A DNA stretch of 64,000 nt from the NCBI GenBank assembly GCA_965229345.1, contig OZ245872.1, positions 1,612,001 to 1,676,000 on the forward strand. The letters are read 5' to 3'. Position 1 is the first letter of the stretch. Every line of letters starts with the position of its first letter. Source of the stretch: PBB1 sp965229345 (GTDB taxonomy: Bacteria > Pseudomonadota > Gammaproteobacteria > Burkholderiales > Burkholderiaceae_C). A model generated the notes under the pieces. The model ran no database searches, was not told where the DNA came from, and saw only the letters and a program-made list of their open reading frames with translations. The translations under genes were made by a program, and so were the position numbers. Positions 36,185-44,050 of the stretch are shown piece after piece.

Positions 36185-36648
36185 AGCTGCTGCTGGTCGC
36201 CGTCGGTCAGCGGCAGCCGGCGTGGGCCGACGAGGCCTACCAGGACTACGCCAAGCGCTTTCCGCCCGATCTGCGGCTGGAGCTGAAAGCGGTAAAGGCC
36301 GAGCCGCGCAGCGGCAAGACGGCCGAGCAGTTGATGGCGGCCGAAGCCACGCGCATCGAGGCGGCCTTGCCCAAGGGTGTGCGCCGCGTGGTGCTCGATG
36401 AACACGGCACCCGGCTCACCACGGTGCAACTGGCCCAGCGCCTCACCGCCTGGACGCACGACGGCCGCGATGTGGCCCTGATCGTGGGCGGCCCCGACGG
36501 GCTGGCCCCGCCCTTGAAAGCCAGCGCCGACGAAACCCTGCGCTTGTCTGACCTGACCTTGCCGCACGCCTTCGTGCGCGTGCTGCTGGCCGAGGCGCTG
36601 TACCGCGCGTGGACGGTGACCATCAACCATCCCTATCACCGTGAATGA
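36181..36648 (+). CDS. rlmH: 23S rRNA pseudouridine-1915 N3-methyltransferase
   Basis: 155 residues from a GTG overlapping the rsfS stop. SPOUT-class methyltransferase that modifies pseudouridine 1915 of 23S rRNA. The SAM-binding knot shows as VALIVGGPDGL, and LSDLTLPHAFVRVLLAEALYRAWTV forms the C-terminal signature. It follows rsfS, as is usual in Proteobacteria. Confidence 0.96.
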   Translation: MKLLLVAVGQRQPAWADEAYQDYAKRFPPDLRLELKAVKAEPRSGKTAEQLMAAEATRIEAALPKGVRRVVLDEHGTRLTTVQLAQRLTAWTHDGRDVALIVGGPDGLAPPLKASADETLRLSDLTLPHAFVRVLLAEALYRAWTVTINHPYHRE

Positions 36649-37279
36649 CACACCGCGAATGAAGCGCATGGCCGCCGCACACGACTTCATCTACCTCGCG
36701 TCGCAAAGCCCGCGTCGGCGCCAGCTGCTGGAGCAGATCGGCGTGCGCTGCGAGTTGCTGCTGGCTGATGCCTCTGAAGACGCCGAAGCATTGGAAGCCG
36801 AGCGCCAAGGCGAACTGCCGCTGGCCTATGTGCAGCGCGTCACCCGCGCCAAGCTGCACGCTGCGCAACAGCGCCTGGCACAACGCCAGCTGCCGCCCGC
36901 GCCGATCTTGTGTTCAGACACCACCGTGGCGTTGGGCCGGCGCATCTACGGCAAGCCGCAAGACGCGGCCGATGCGGCGGCCATCCTGCAGCAACTGAGC
37001 GGCCGCACCCACCGCGTGATCACTGCGGTGGCGGTGGCTTCGGGCGCGGCCGAGCACCTGGCTGTGAGCACCTCGCGCGTGAGCTTTGCCGAGCTGAGTG
37101 CCGACACCCTCGAGCGCTACATCGCCAGCGGCGAGCCGTTCGGCAAGGCCGGCGCGTATGGCATACAGGGCGCGGCGGGCGCCTGGGTGAAACGCATCGA
37201 CGGCAGCTACACCGGCATCATGGGTTTGCCGCTCTATGAAACCGCCGGGCTGCTGCGCGCGGTGGGCGTGCGGTGGTGA
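36641..37279 (+). CDS. maf: Maf-like nucleotide pyrophosphatase
   Basis: 212 residues from a GTG overlapping the rlmH end; an in-frame ATG at 36659 is the alternative. Maf proteins hydrolyse non-canonical or canonical nucleoside triphosphates. Motifs: LASQSPRRRQLLEQIG, the Asp of CSDTTVALG, and GIQGAAGAWVKRIDGSYTGIMGLPL. Co-directional with rlmH and rng. Confidence 0.94.
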   Translation: MNDTPRMKRMAAAHDFIYLASQSPRRRQLLEQIGVRCELLLADASEDAEALEAERQGELPLAYVQRVTRAKLHAAQQRLAQRQLPPAPILCSDTTVALGRRIYGKPQDAADAAAILQQLSGRTHRVITAVAVASGAAEHLAVSTSRVSFAELSADTLERYIASGEPFGKAGAYGIQGAAGAWVKRIDGSYTGIMGLPLYETAGLLRAVGVRW

Positions 37280-37314
37280 ACCCGGTCGCGCCACGATCCC
37301 ATACCATCGACCGC

Positions 37315-38808
37315 ATGCAAGACATCCTGATCAACTGGACCCCGCAGGAAACACGCGTCGCGGTGATTGAAGGCGGTGCCGTGCAGGATCTGCACATCGA
37401 GCGCACGCTGGAGCGCGGGCTGGTGGGCAACATCTACGCGGGCAAGGTGGTGCGCGTGCTGCCGGGCATGCAATCGGCCTTCATCGACATCGGGCTCGAG
37501 CGCGCTGCCTTTCTGCACGCCGCCGACGTGCAGCTGACCGGCGAACCCCCGCGCCACGCCGTGGCCGCCGGCACCGTGGTGACACCGCCCCCGCCGATCG
37601 AGCGCCTGGTGTTCGAAGGCCAGACGCTGACCGTGCAGGTCATCAAGGACCCGATCGGCACCAAGGGCGCGCGGCTGTCCACGCAGATCAGCATTGCCGG
37701 GCGCCTGCTGGTGTTTCTGCCGCAAGACGACCACATCGGCATCAGCCAGAAGATCGGCTCGCCCGAGTTGCGCGAGCAGCTGCGCGCCCGCATGAAGGTG
37801 CTGGCCGAGCTGCCCGAGGGCAGCGGCTCCACCGGCGGCTTCATCCTGCGCACCAATGCCGAAGAAGCGACCGACGCCGAACTGGCCGACGACATCGCCT
37901 ACCTGCGCAAGACCTGGAAGGCCATCCGCGAGCGCAGCTTCAAGTCGCCGCCTGGCACCTTGCTGCACCAGGACCTGAGCCTGGTCGAGCGTGTGCTGCG
38001 CGACCTGGCGCACGAGGCCACGCAATCCATCCGCATCGACTCGCAGCAGCAGTACGACGCGCTCAAGGCCTTTGGCGAAGCCTTCACGCCCACCTCGGTC
38101 GACAAGCTGAGCCTGTACAAGGGCGAGCGGCCGATCTTCGACCTGTTCAACATCGACGAAGAAATCGCGCGCGCGCTGGCGCGGCGGGTCGATTTGAAAT
38201 CAGGCGGCTACCTGGTGATCGACCAGACCGAGGCGCTGACCACGGTGGATGTGAACACCGGCGGCTATGTGGGCGCGCGCAACTTCGACGACACCATCTT
38301 CAAGACCAACCTCGAAGCCACGCAGACCATCGCCCGCCAACTGCGGCTGCGCAACCTGGGCGGCATCATCATCGTCGACTTCATCGACATGACGCGCGAA
38401 GAGCACCAGGCCGCGGTGCTGGCCGAATTCAAGAAGCAGCTGGCGCGCGACCGCACCAAGGTGACGGTGAGCGGCTTCACCCAGCTGGGGCTGGTGGAGC
38501 TGACCCGCAAGCGCACCCGCGAATCGCTGGCCCATATGCTGTGCGAGCCGTGCCCCACCTGCGAAGGCAAGGGCCAGGTGAAGACCGCGCGCAGCGTGTG
38601 CTACGACATCCTGCGCGAGATCCTGCGCGAGGCCAAGCAGTTCAACCCGAAGGAATTCCGCATCATCGCCACGCCCGCCGTCATCGAGATGCTGCTCGAC
38701 GAAGAAAGCCAGCACCTGGCCGGCCTGAGCGATTTCATCGGCAAGCCGATCTCGCTGCGCGCCGAGAACGCGGGGTCGCCGGAGCGGTATGACATTGTGT
38801 TGATGTAG
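37315..38808 (+). CDS. rng: Ribonuclease G
   Basis: 497 residues from the ATG at 37315 (MQDILINWTPQETRVAVIEG), the normal RNase G start. RNase E/G endonuclease that processes 16S rRNA and decays mRNA. An S1-like RNA-binding part (GLVGNIYAGKVVRVLPGMQS) is near residue 35. The catalytic Asp-bearing stretches are VDVNTGGYVG and IIIVDFIDM. The zinc-link cysteines are in CEPCPTCEGKG. It is the last gene of the housekeeping run and borders the cassette array. Confidence 0.96.
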   Translation: MQDILINWTPQETRVAVIEGGAVQDLHIERTLERGLVGNIYAGKVVRVLPGMQSAFIDIGLERAAFLHAADVQLTGEPPRHAVAAGTVVTPPPPIERLVFEGQTLTVQVIKDPIGTKGARLSTQISIAGRLLVFLPQDDHIGISQKIGSPELREQLRARMKVLAELPEGSGSTGGFILRTNAEEATDAELADDIAYLRKTWKAIRERSFKSPPGTLLHQDLSLVERVLRDLAHEATQSIRIDSQQQYDALKAFGEAFTPTSVDKLSLYKGERPIFDLFNIDEEIARALARRVDLKSGGYLVIDQTEALTTVDVNTGGYVGARNFDDTIFKTNLEATQTIARQLRLRNLGGIIIVDFIDMTREEHQAAVLAEFKKQLARDRTKVTVSGFTQLGLVELTRKRTRESLAHMLCEPCPTCEGKGQVKTARSVCYDILREILREAKQFNPKEFRIIATPAVIEMLLDEESQHLAGLSDFIGKPISLRAENAGSPERYDIVLM

Positions 38809-38984
38809 GCCGCTAGAAGGTCAGGCGATCCACCAAGGACTGTGTACGGCAGCGCCCGCGATGTGCCACCGGGCTGAGCGATCAATCCAAACTGAGTGGA
38901 TCTGGTGGCGAGGCTTCGAGTCAGCGGCTGCTTACGACCCAAACCGGAAGTCGCTCGAGCCGCATGAACCGCCTGAAAGCCGTC

Positions 38985-39041
38985 GCTCAACGTTTGACTT
39001 GAGCGACGCCGCTAGGCGTCCGCTCGAAGGACGGGTTAGGC
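38985..39041 (-). repeat. attC site 1 (distal end of array)
   Basis: 57 bases, GCTCAAC ... GTTAGGC, with an internal GACGCC / GGCGTC hairpin. It supplies the stop of the cassette gene at 39036. It is the last site before rng. Confidence 0.8.
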
Positions 39042-39461
39042 GCCATGCTCAGCCGTCGCGCCATTTCGGACTCCAGGAGGACGAGTCCGCGCTGCGGCGA
39101 GTAGAAGCCCCAAGGCACTGAGCAGCATGGACAAAACCATGTGATACCAAATTGCCGGGAAGATTGCGACGAAGCTTACAGACAGAGAACAGCAGAGTAG
39201 CAACTTGCTGGGGTGCCCAGTAAAGAGGGCGACGGCCGATATCGCCAACAGTACGCTAGCGGCAAGGATCGCGAACAGCTCGAGGTACGAGATCTCGCCA
39301 TGCTTCGCTACCTCGATGAGGAAAGAGGCGTAGTAGCCGTTGAAGACTGTGAGCGCAAGAACGACGAGCCCCCAAGTCCAAGCGAGGGCTGCTTGCATGA
39401 GCCGTATCTCTCGCGCGGCGACGTCCGTGGGCTGTGCTCCGGTGTTGCGTTCGGCCGTCAT
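39036..39461 (-). CDS. Cassette gene: small membrane protein
   Basis: 141 residues from the ATG at 39461, six bases from the attC-2 boundary; longer upstream starts would run into the attC site. The stop lies in the core of attC 1. About four hydrophobic helices are visible (WGLVVLALTVFNGYYASFLI, LFAILAASVLLAISAVALF and two near the C-terminus). No family recognised. Confidence 0.72.
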   Translation of the reverse strand: MTAERNTGAQPTDVAAREIRLMQAALAWTWGLVVLALTVFNGYYASFLIEVAKHGEISYLELFAILAASVLLAISAVALFTGHPSKLLLCCSLSVSFVAIFPAIWYHMVLSMLLSALGLLLAAARTRPPGVRNGATAEHGA

Positions 39462-39466
39462 ATGGC

Positions 39467-39580
39467 GTCTAACGTTGGAGTTGACCGGCACGCAGGAGCA
39501 TTGCGCCGCGTGACGTACGCTGGCCAGCACGCCTCGCGGCGCAATGCCGCTGCGTGTCCGTGTCGAACGAGCTGTTAGAC
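39467..39580 (-). repeat. attC site 2
   Basis: 114 bases, GTCTAAC ... GTTAGAC. The long central palindrome includes GCATTGCGCCGC paired with a GCGGCGCAATGC arm. It resembles attC 6 in length and sequence. Confidence 0.85.
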
Positions 39581-39581
39581 G

Positions 39582-40031
39582 TCATTTCGCACCCGTGCTA
39601 GCGCTCAACCGCCGCGCGATCATCGCCAGCGATTCCGCGTTGCAGTTGGGTGAAGCGGCTTTCGCACACGCGGAGACTGCATGCTTCATGAGTAGCTCGC
39701 TCATACCTGGCGTCTCCAACGTCGAGTGCATTTGTGCGAGCCTCGCATAGGTGACCGCGACCTCCATTGCCGCTATGTCCCCCGACATGACCTGATTTGG
39801 CATCCATTCGAGTGCGCGCAGCTCTCCCAATTTGAGCCATAACGCATGTTCACGTACGTTCGGGTCAGCGGAGTTCAATCCGGGCTCCAAGGCCTGCAGG
39901 GCCGCAGCTTGGGAAGCCGAATCTCGAATCTGCGTGATCTTCGCTTCGCTGTACCCACCTAACCAATACCCTGCAATCCCGGTCGCGATCGAACACCCAA
40001 CGATTAGCGGAACCGCAAGCGATGAGTTCAT
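39582..40031 (-). CDS. Cassette gene: membrane-anchored protein of unknown function
   Basis: 149 residues from the ATG at 40031, placed just inside attC 3; the stop is two bases from attC 2. An N-terminal membrane anchor (LAVPLIVGCSIATGIAGYWL) precedes a soluble helical domain with four late cysteines or so in pairs (SACAKAASPNCNAE). No known family recognised. Confidence 0.7.
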   Translation of the reverse strand: MNSSLAVPLIVGCSIATGIAGYWLGGYSEAKITQIRDSASQAAALQALEPGLNSADPNVREHALWLKLGELRALEWMPNQVMSGDIAAMEVAVTYARLAQMHSTLETPGMSELLMKHAVSACAKAASPNCNAESLAMIARRLSASTGAK

Positions 40032-40034
40032 GAC

Positions 40035-40114
40035 GCCTAACGTTTGAGCTAAGCGGGTGATGACGGAAGGGCGCCAGGCCTGCCGGCAGCACTCCGCTTG
40101 AGCGATGGGTAGGC
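40035..40114 (-). repeat. attC site 3 with a degenerate core
   Basis: 80 bases starting GCCTAAC. The other end reads GGTAGGC rather than GTTAGGC, so the core GTT is lost. The arms TTTGAGCTAAGCGG / CCGCTTGAGCGA still pair. The site may no longer recombine well. Confidence 0.65.
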
Positions 40115-40144
40115 CTTGCCGCTTGAGTGTTGCCTTGGCTTTGC

Positions 40145-40597
40145 CTAGCCACGGGTTCGGGCCTTTGGCGGGATGTGGACATACTTTTCGGAGCTTCGAT
40201 CCTTCCGCTTGCGACTCGGCCAATCACAGCTGCCGCAGTCGCAGCAACTCACGAAGTCGCAGACGTTCGAAAGGCTACGGCCGCTCGGGAGGTCGCAGCC
40301 TGACGGCGCATCGCAACCCCCGTGACAAGGGAGATCACATCCTACGTCGCAAACGCCTCGTTCGACGTGCAGCTGCGGCGGTTGCTGCCTGAAGCGGCGA
40401 TGCGCCACACCGCAAAGGCTTGTTCTCTTCCGGATCAAGCTCAGACCCGCGAAGACGCCGTACCGAGAAACCACGCGGTACCCCACGGATGAACAGCTTG
40501 CTCTGCCGGTGTGCGCGCGATAGGCGCAGCAAAACCCCTTATGCGGCGAGAGATAGCGCTGGTAGATGCGAATGGCGGAGAGTGCTGCACTGCGCAT
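40145..40597 (-). CDS. Cassette gene: YidD-like membrane-insertion factor with Cys-rich tail
   Basis: 150 residues. Residues about 5-65 match the YidD family: IRIYQRYLSPHKGFCCAYR, then ASCSSVGYRVVSRYGVFAG and a basic helix ending CGVAHRRF. YidD helps YidC/Sec insert inner-membrane proteins. Residues about 80-125 form a tail with about ten cysteines (VCDVGCDLPCHGGCDAPSGC), not part of housekeeping YidD. The stop is about 30 bases before the degenerate attC 3, and the start is eight bases inside attC 4. Confidence 0.75.
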   Translation of the reverse strand: MRSAALSAIRIYQRYLSPHKGFCCAYRAHTGRASCSSVGYRVVSRYGVFAGLSLIRKRTSLCGVAHRRFRQQPPQLHVERGVCDVGCDLPCHGGCDAPSGCDLPSGRSLSNVCDFVSCCDCGSCDWPSRKRKDRSSEKYVHIPPKARTRG

Positions 40598-40604
40598 CTG
40601 CGAG

Positions 40605-40665
40605 GCCTAACGTTGAAGGTAAGCGGCGTACTGAAGGCGCGTCTCGCTTGAACGAGAGGTTAGGC
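40605..40665 (-). repeat. attC site 4
   Basis: 61 bases, GCCTAAC ... GTTAGGC. Confidence 0.82.
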
Positions 40666-40684
40666 GTTTTCCGCCGACAACAAG

Positions 40685-40903
40685 CTACATACCCCACGGT
40701 GTGTCCTTGAACTCTTCGTTCGGATACGCCCGTCGCCGGCACTCAATGAACAGGACGATGAAGACTGGGACAGCAATATAGCCAGCGTATCGAATAGAAC
40801 CAGGCGGCGGAAGGTAGCTTGCCAGAACTGCGGTCGCGAGCCCCAGTGCAGATGCTCGCGTAGCCCAACGCCACCAAGTGAGATTCTTAGCAAATCGCGG
40901 CAT
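40685..40903 (-). CDS. Cassette gene: small membrane protein
   Basis: 72 residues, start eleven bases from attC 5. A basic N-terminus precedes two hydrophobic stretches (ALGLATAVLASYLPPP and YAGYIAVPVFIVLFI) and a short polar tail. No family recognised. A longer start at 40998 is rejected because it lies inside attC 5. Confidence 0.65.
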   Translation of the reverse strand: MPRFAKNLTWWRWATRASALGLATAVLASYLPPPGSIRYAGYIAVPVFIVLFIECRRRAYPNEEFKDTPWGM

Positions 40904-40913
40904 GGCAGCAAAC

Positions 40914-41039
40914 GCCTAACGTTTGAGCTGAGCGGACACCTCCGGGTTGGCACTTGGCCCGCGAAACGGATGATGACACTGGCTGGTTCGCGGGCCAAGT
41001 GCCAAGCCGGTGGAGGACCGCTCGAGCGAAGGGTTAGGC
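40914..41039 (-). repeat. attC site 5
   Basis: 126 bases, GCCTAAC ... GTTAGGC, with a near-perfect 19-bp central stem (arm TTGGCACTTGGCCCGCGAA). Confidence 0.88.
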
Positions 41040-41342
41040 CGCAATCGCTTGCGTGACGCGCGGCGTGTCATCGGCTGGAGGGCCATACCTTAAGGTAGCC
41101 ACAGCATTGCTTATGCTGGGAGAGACAGCGAGCGTTGGTCTAATCTTGTTGAACAAGGCGTCCGCATCTGGACCGTACAAGTACAAGAGCCCGTCCGATC
41201 CGTCTACCGCAATTTCGTGCCCGTCGTACTCACCTACAGTGTTGTCTGCCAAGAGCTCTTCAAGTTGCTCTTCCAACTCGAACAACGCAGTCAGGTCAGT
41301 GGAGCCATAGTCGAATGCGATGATCACGGCATGTTCGGACAT
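41034..41342 (-). CDS. Cassette gene: small acidic cytoplasmic protein
   Basis: 102 residues from the ATG at 41342 (MSEHAVIIAFDYGSTDL); the stop is in the core of attC 5. It is acidic, without signal or membrane segments, with a compact alpha/beta look (VDGSDGLLYLYGPDADALF). No function recognised. An in-frame start at 41381 would add 13 residues. Confidence 0.7.
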   Translation of the reverse strand: MSEHAVIIAFDYGSTDLTALFELEEQLEELLADNTVGEYDGHEIAVDGSDGLLYLYGPDADALFNKIRPTLAVSPSISNAVATLRYGPPADDTPRVTQAIAA

Positions 41343-41430
41343 GGTCGTTTCCCGGGCTGATTGATTTGTTGACGCATGCATCTTGGATGCGGATTCGTCG
41401 AAGGCGCACTAACAACGGGCCCAGTTTGCG

Positions 41431-41544
41431 GCCTAACGTCGGAGTTGACCGGCGCGCGTCGGCATTGCGGCAAGCGAGGAATGCCCCAGCACACGGCTCG
41501 CCGCGCAATGCCAACGCGTGTCCGTATCGAACGACCTGTTATGC
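41431..41544 (-). repeat. attC site 6
   Basis: 114 bases, GCCTAAC ... GTTATGC (the last core departs from GTTRRRY by one base). Same length as attC 2 and similar over most of it. Confidence 0.82.
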
Positions 41545-41547
41545 GGA

Positions 41548-41850
41548 CTAGTCGCCGATGAAGCGTACGTACACATGAACATCCTCTGAGCCGGCCAAAA
41601 AAACGAGCAGTCGATCGATGTGGGACCGTAAGTCCACTTCAGGTGCGCTCGTTCGCAGCTCGCTCAGCTCTGATGCGAGCGCTGCGAGTTGCAGCTGATT
41701 GAAGACGGTGTCGCCGTATGGGTCAACGAAACGCAAACATGTGCCGAGGGGCGGTGCCCGCTTTAGGAGCCTGAGGTCGAGTCCCTCCGAGTCAAACTGA
41801 GCGAGAACCTCACCGTTCGAAGTCTCGCGGCGTATGCCAACGTGCTGCAT
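41548..41850 (-). CDS. Cassette gene: small protein of unknown function
   Basis: 100 residues from the ATG at 41850, nine bases inside attC 7; an ATG at 41877 lies within the attC site and is less likely. Soluble, mixed composition (LGTCLRFVDPYGDTVFNQLQ). No family recognised. Confidence 0.65.
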   Translation of the reverse strand: MQHVGIRRETSNGEVLAQFDSEGLDLRLLKRAPPLGTCLRFVDPYGDTVFNQLQLAALASELSELRTSAPEVDLRSHIDRLLVFLAGSEDVHVYVRFIGD

Positions 41851-41858
41851 TTCAGGCC

Positions 41859-41916
41859 GTATAACGTTTGAGTTCAACGGCCGCCATAGGCGGCCCGCTG
41901 GAACGAACGGTTAGCC
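41859..41916 (-). repeat. attC site 7
   Basis: 58 bases, GTATAAC ... GTTAGCC, with a GGCCGCC / GGCGGCC central stem. Both end 7-mers are slight variants. Confidence 0.72.
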
Positions 41917-41917
41917 A

Positions 41918-42532
41918 TTAGGGGGATGACTCCTTGGAAGTGGAGATTGCGGCCTGCAGCTGAGCCATAAACTCTTCGTCTTCTATGGGCGGAAAGATGA
42001 CAACACGTCCTCGATCAGCTTCAATTATCGCGGTCACGATACCTGTTCCTATGCCAACCCCAATACCTTGAGCAAGCGCGCCACCAGATAACGGCGTAGT
42101 TCCCTTTGCTGCACTTGAATTGGCGGCGATGCTCATCGCCGTTATTGGCAGGCTGTCGGCCGTATGGAAATCGGGCTCGAACACAGCAAAAAGACGTGGT
42201 TTTCCATTTCGGTTCTTGGGCACCCAAAAGCCACCGGCCTCAAAGAAGTAAATTGGATTTTTAAGATCCATGTTTCGCCTGAAAACTGGCCTTGCGGGGC
42301 CGTAGAAAAATACCCCTTCCGAATTCTCCTTTAATGAAACGTAATCGCCCGCCAGCAATCCGTGCTCCATTTGCGCCGCTGCCCATGTTCTTTGAGTGAT
42401 GCGAATTAGAGGTTTTTCTAGAGTTACGGTTCGTCTGACGGGAATGTCAGAAATACGTTCTTCAAACTTGTTGGTGGCGCAACCTTGGAGTGCCGTTATA
42501 ACGATGGCAGCGATAAGGATCTGAAGTTTCAT
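41918..42532 (-). CDS. Cassette gene: predicted lipoprotein
   Basis: 204 residues with a lipoprotein signal (MKLQILIAAIVITALQGCAT; lipobox LQGC, Cys18). The mature part has strands and a Gly-rich hydrophobic segment (GALAQGIGVGIGTGIVTAII) that could touch the membrane. Base composition is visibly poorer in GC than in the flanking chromosome, in line with transfer. Function unknown. Confidence 0.75.
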   Translation of the reverse strand: MKLQILIAAIVITALQGCATNKFEERISDIPVRRTVTLEKPLIRITQRTWAAAQMEHGLLAGDYVSLKENSEGVFFYGPARPVFRRNMDLKNPIYFFEAGGFWVPKNRNGKPRLFAVFEPDFHTADSLPITAMSIAANSSAAKGTTPLSGGALAQGIGVGIGTGIVTAIIEADRGRVVIFPPIEDEEFMAQLQAAISTSKESSP

Positions 42533-42542
42533 GGTGCTTGTT

Positions 42543-42674
42543 GGCTAACGTTCGAGCTAACCGGACCGCTGCGGCGGGACGGCTTGGCCCTGGTTGGGAA
42601 AATGTGCCGCGTACCCCAAGCCGGGCCAAGACGGCCCGCCGTAGCGGGTCCGGTGGTTCAGCTAGGGGTTAGGC
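42543..42674 (-). repeat. attC site 8
   Basis: 132 bases, GGCTAAC ... GTTAGGC, the longest site of the array, with stem arms such as CGGACCGCTGCGGCGGG / CCCGCCGTAGCGGGTCCG. Confidence 0.82.
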
Positions 42675-42679
42675 CGCAC

Positions 42680-43384
42680 TCACACACTCAGGGACCGCAA
42701 GTCTTCATTGAGTACGAACGAAGAGATGCGAATTCCTTCACCATGAATGCGCCCCGTATGTGGATCTCGCGCTACGCGGGTAACCCACTGGTATCCGTAG
42801 TCCAGTCCGCCGGTGTTGAACCAATCTTGTGGATAGATTTCGATCCTCCCAAGTCTCGGACGTGCAATCAAGAGCGCAAGATTGCTTGTCTCCCAGGATG
42901 GTTCGGCTTGGGCGTGGCTTGAGTGACAGAGGATCAGAAGTTCGTCCAAGTCACTCAGTGGCTCCGGAAACTCGATGTTGTCTTGGCGGGGAGCGGTCGT
43001 GTCTAGGCGCAGAACGTACTCGGGTTCACCGTCGTACAGCAAGGGCAAGTCGCGTTCCTTCATCATCTTGCACAGGCCTGATTCACTGCCGCTCAGCGGC
43101 GAGAGCTGCTGAGTCTGAAGCACCGTCAGAACAACTGGCTCGGTCGGTCCAGATTGAGCGACACGCTGATGCCAAACGATCACTCTTCCGTTGCTCAGCG
43201 GTAGGACGTAATTCTGGAATCCCAAGATCGCATAGACGCCTGCTGCGGCGACAAGGAGTGTCTTGCCTGAGGTTTCGGGTCCATCGCCAGCATCACGCCA
43301 ACGAAATCCCGGGGCCGGTGAGCCGCAGTCCCGGAGATACCACGGGCTTGGACCAGGTGTGTTCTTAGGGACGGTGAACGACAT
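42680..43384 (-). CDS. Cassette gene: protein of unknown function with one possible membrane segment
   Basis: 234 residues starting 17 bases inside attC 9. The only hydrophobic stretch is around 43-60 (LLVAAAGVYAILGFQNYVL). The rest is soluble and mostly strand-rich (IVWHQRVAQSGPTEPVVLTV). No family recognised. Confidence 0.7.
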   Translation of the reverse strand: MSFTVPKNTPGPSPWYLRDCGSPAPGFRWRDAGDGPETSGKTLLVAAAGVYAILGFQNYVLPLSNGRVIVWHQRVAQSGPTEPVVLTVLQTQQLSPLSGSESGLCKMMKERDLPLLYDGEPEYVLRLDTTAPRQDNIEFPEPLSDLDELLILCHSSHAQAEPSWETSNLALLIARPRLGRIEIYPQDWFNTGGLDYGYQWVTRVARDPHTGRIHGEGIRISSFVLNEDLRSLSV

Positions 43385-43400
43385 CGGATGTTCCTGCGCG

Positions 43401-43512
43401 GCCTAACGTTTGAGCTAACCGGACCGTTGCGGTATGTGGCTAAAGGCCCAGAATGAAATGGAGGGCCTTTGGCCGCATGCCGCAATGGGTCCGGTTGAGC
43501 GAATGGTTAGGC
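43401..43512 (-). repeat. attC site 9
   Basis: 112 bases, GCCTAAC ... GTTAGGC, with CGGACCGTTGCGG / CCGCAATGGGTCCG outer arms and a GGCCC...GGGCC inner part. Confidence 0.86.
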
Positions 43513-43974
43513 CTCATTGGGGAATAGCTGCGCGTACGTTGGATCCGCGTGCTCCCACTGAGCGCCTTCCTCGATCAGGTATTGACGAACCTTTTCCAAC
43601 TCCACGCCGGGCGGCAAATCAATCGACATGTACCCACGGTTTGCTCCTTCATAGCTGCAACCGAGGGACACCAAACCTTGCAGTATCAGGTCAGATTCAT
43701 TTCCGTCCTGCACGGGAGGATTGAAGATGACTCGGATCGTGCGATGTCCGGACTTCCGAACGACACGAGCGAACGTTGCGAAGCCTTCGGTCGTATCGAA
43801 CGGGGCGTACACGACGTCTTCCCATGATACGGAGTAGGCATAGAAAGGCGAGTTATCCAACTTGTACTCGTCGTTCCCAAGCGCCGTAGCCCAGAGCGTT
43901 TCGACCTGCGCGGAGCCGTCGTCTGCCGGGACGCGAAAGAGAACCTTCGAGTTTGGTGAGGGAGGCTGGGTCAT
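43507..43974 (-). CDS. Cassette gene: DUF4265 family protein
   Basis: 155 residues; the stop is in the core of attC 9 and the start is four bases from attC 10. Sequence runs KVLFRVPADDGSAQVETLWA, YKLDNSPFYAYSVSWEDVVY and VVRKSGHRTIRVIF, which I recognise as DUF4265. Members are small cytoplasmic proteins of unknown function and often turn up in accessory regions. Confidence 0.8.
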   Translation of the reverse strand: MTQPPSPNSKVLFRVPADDGSAQVETLWATALGNDEYKLDNSPFYAYSVSWEDVVYAPFDTTEGFATFARVVRKSGHRTIRVIFNPPVQDGNESDLILQGLVSLGCSYEGANRGYMSIDLPPGVELEKVRQYLIEEGAQWEHADPTYAQLFPNEA

Positions 43975-43977
43975 GAG

Positions 43978-44049
43978 GCCTAACGTTTGACATGAGCGGG
44001 CCGCAAAAGGCGCAGCCTTTTGTGGATCCCCTCGATGGAAGGGTTAGGC
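43978..44049 (-). repeat. attC site 10
   Basis: 72 bases, GCCTAAC ... GTTAGGC, with a central CAAAAGGC...GCCTTTTG stem. Confidence 0.86.
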
Positions 44050-44050
44050 G

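Noticed and set aside
38601..38990. Minus-strand frame at the rng end as an eleventh cassette gene
   Set aside because: It overlaps the conserved end of rng and lacks a far-side attC site.
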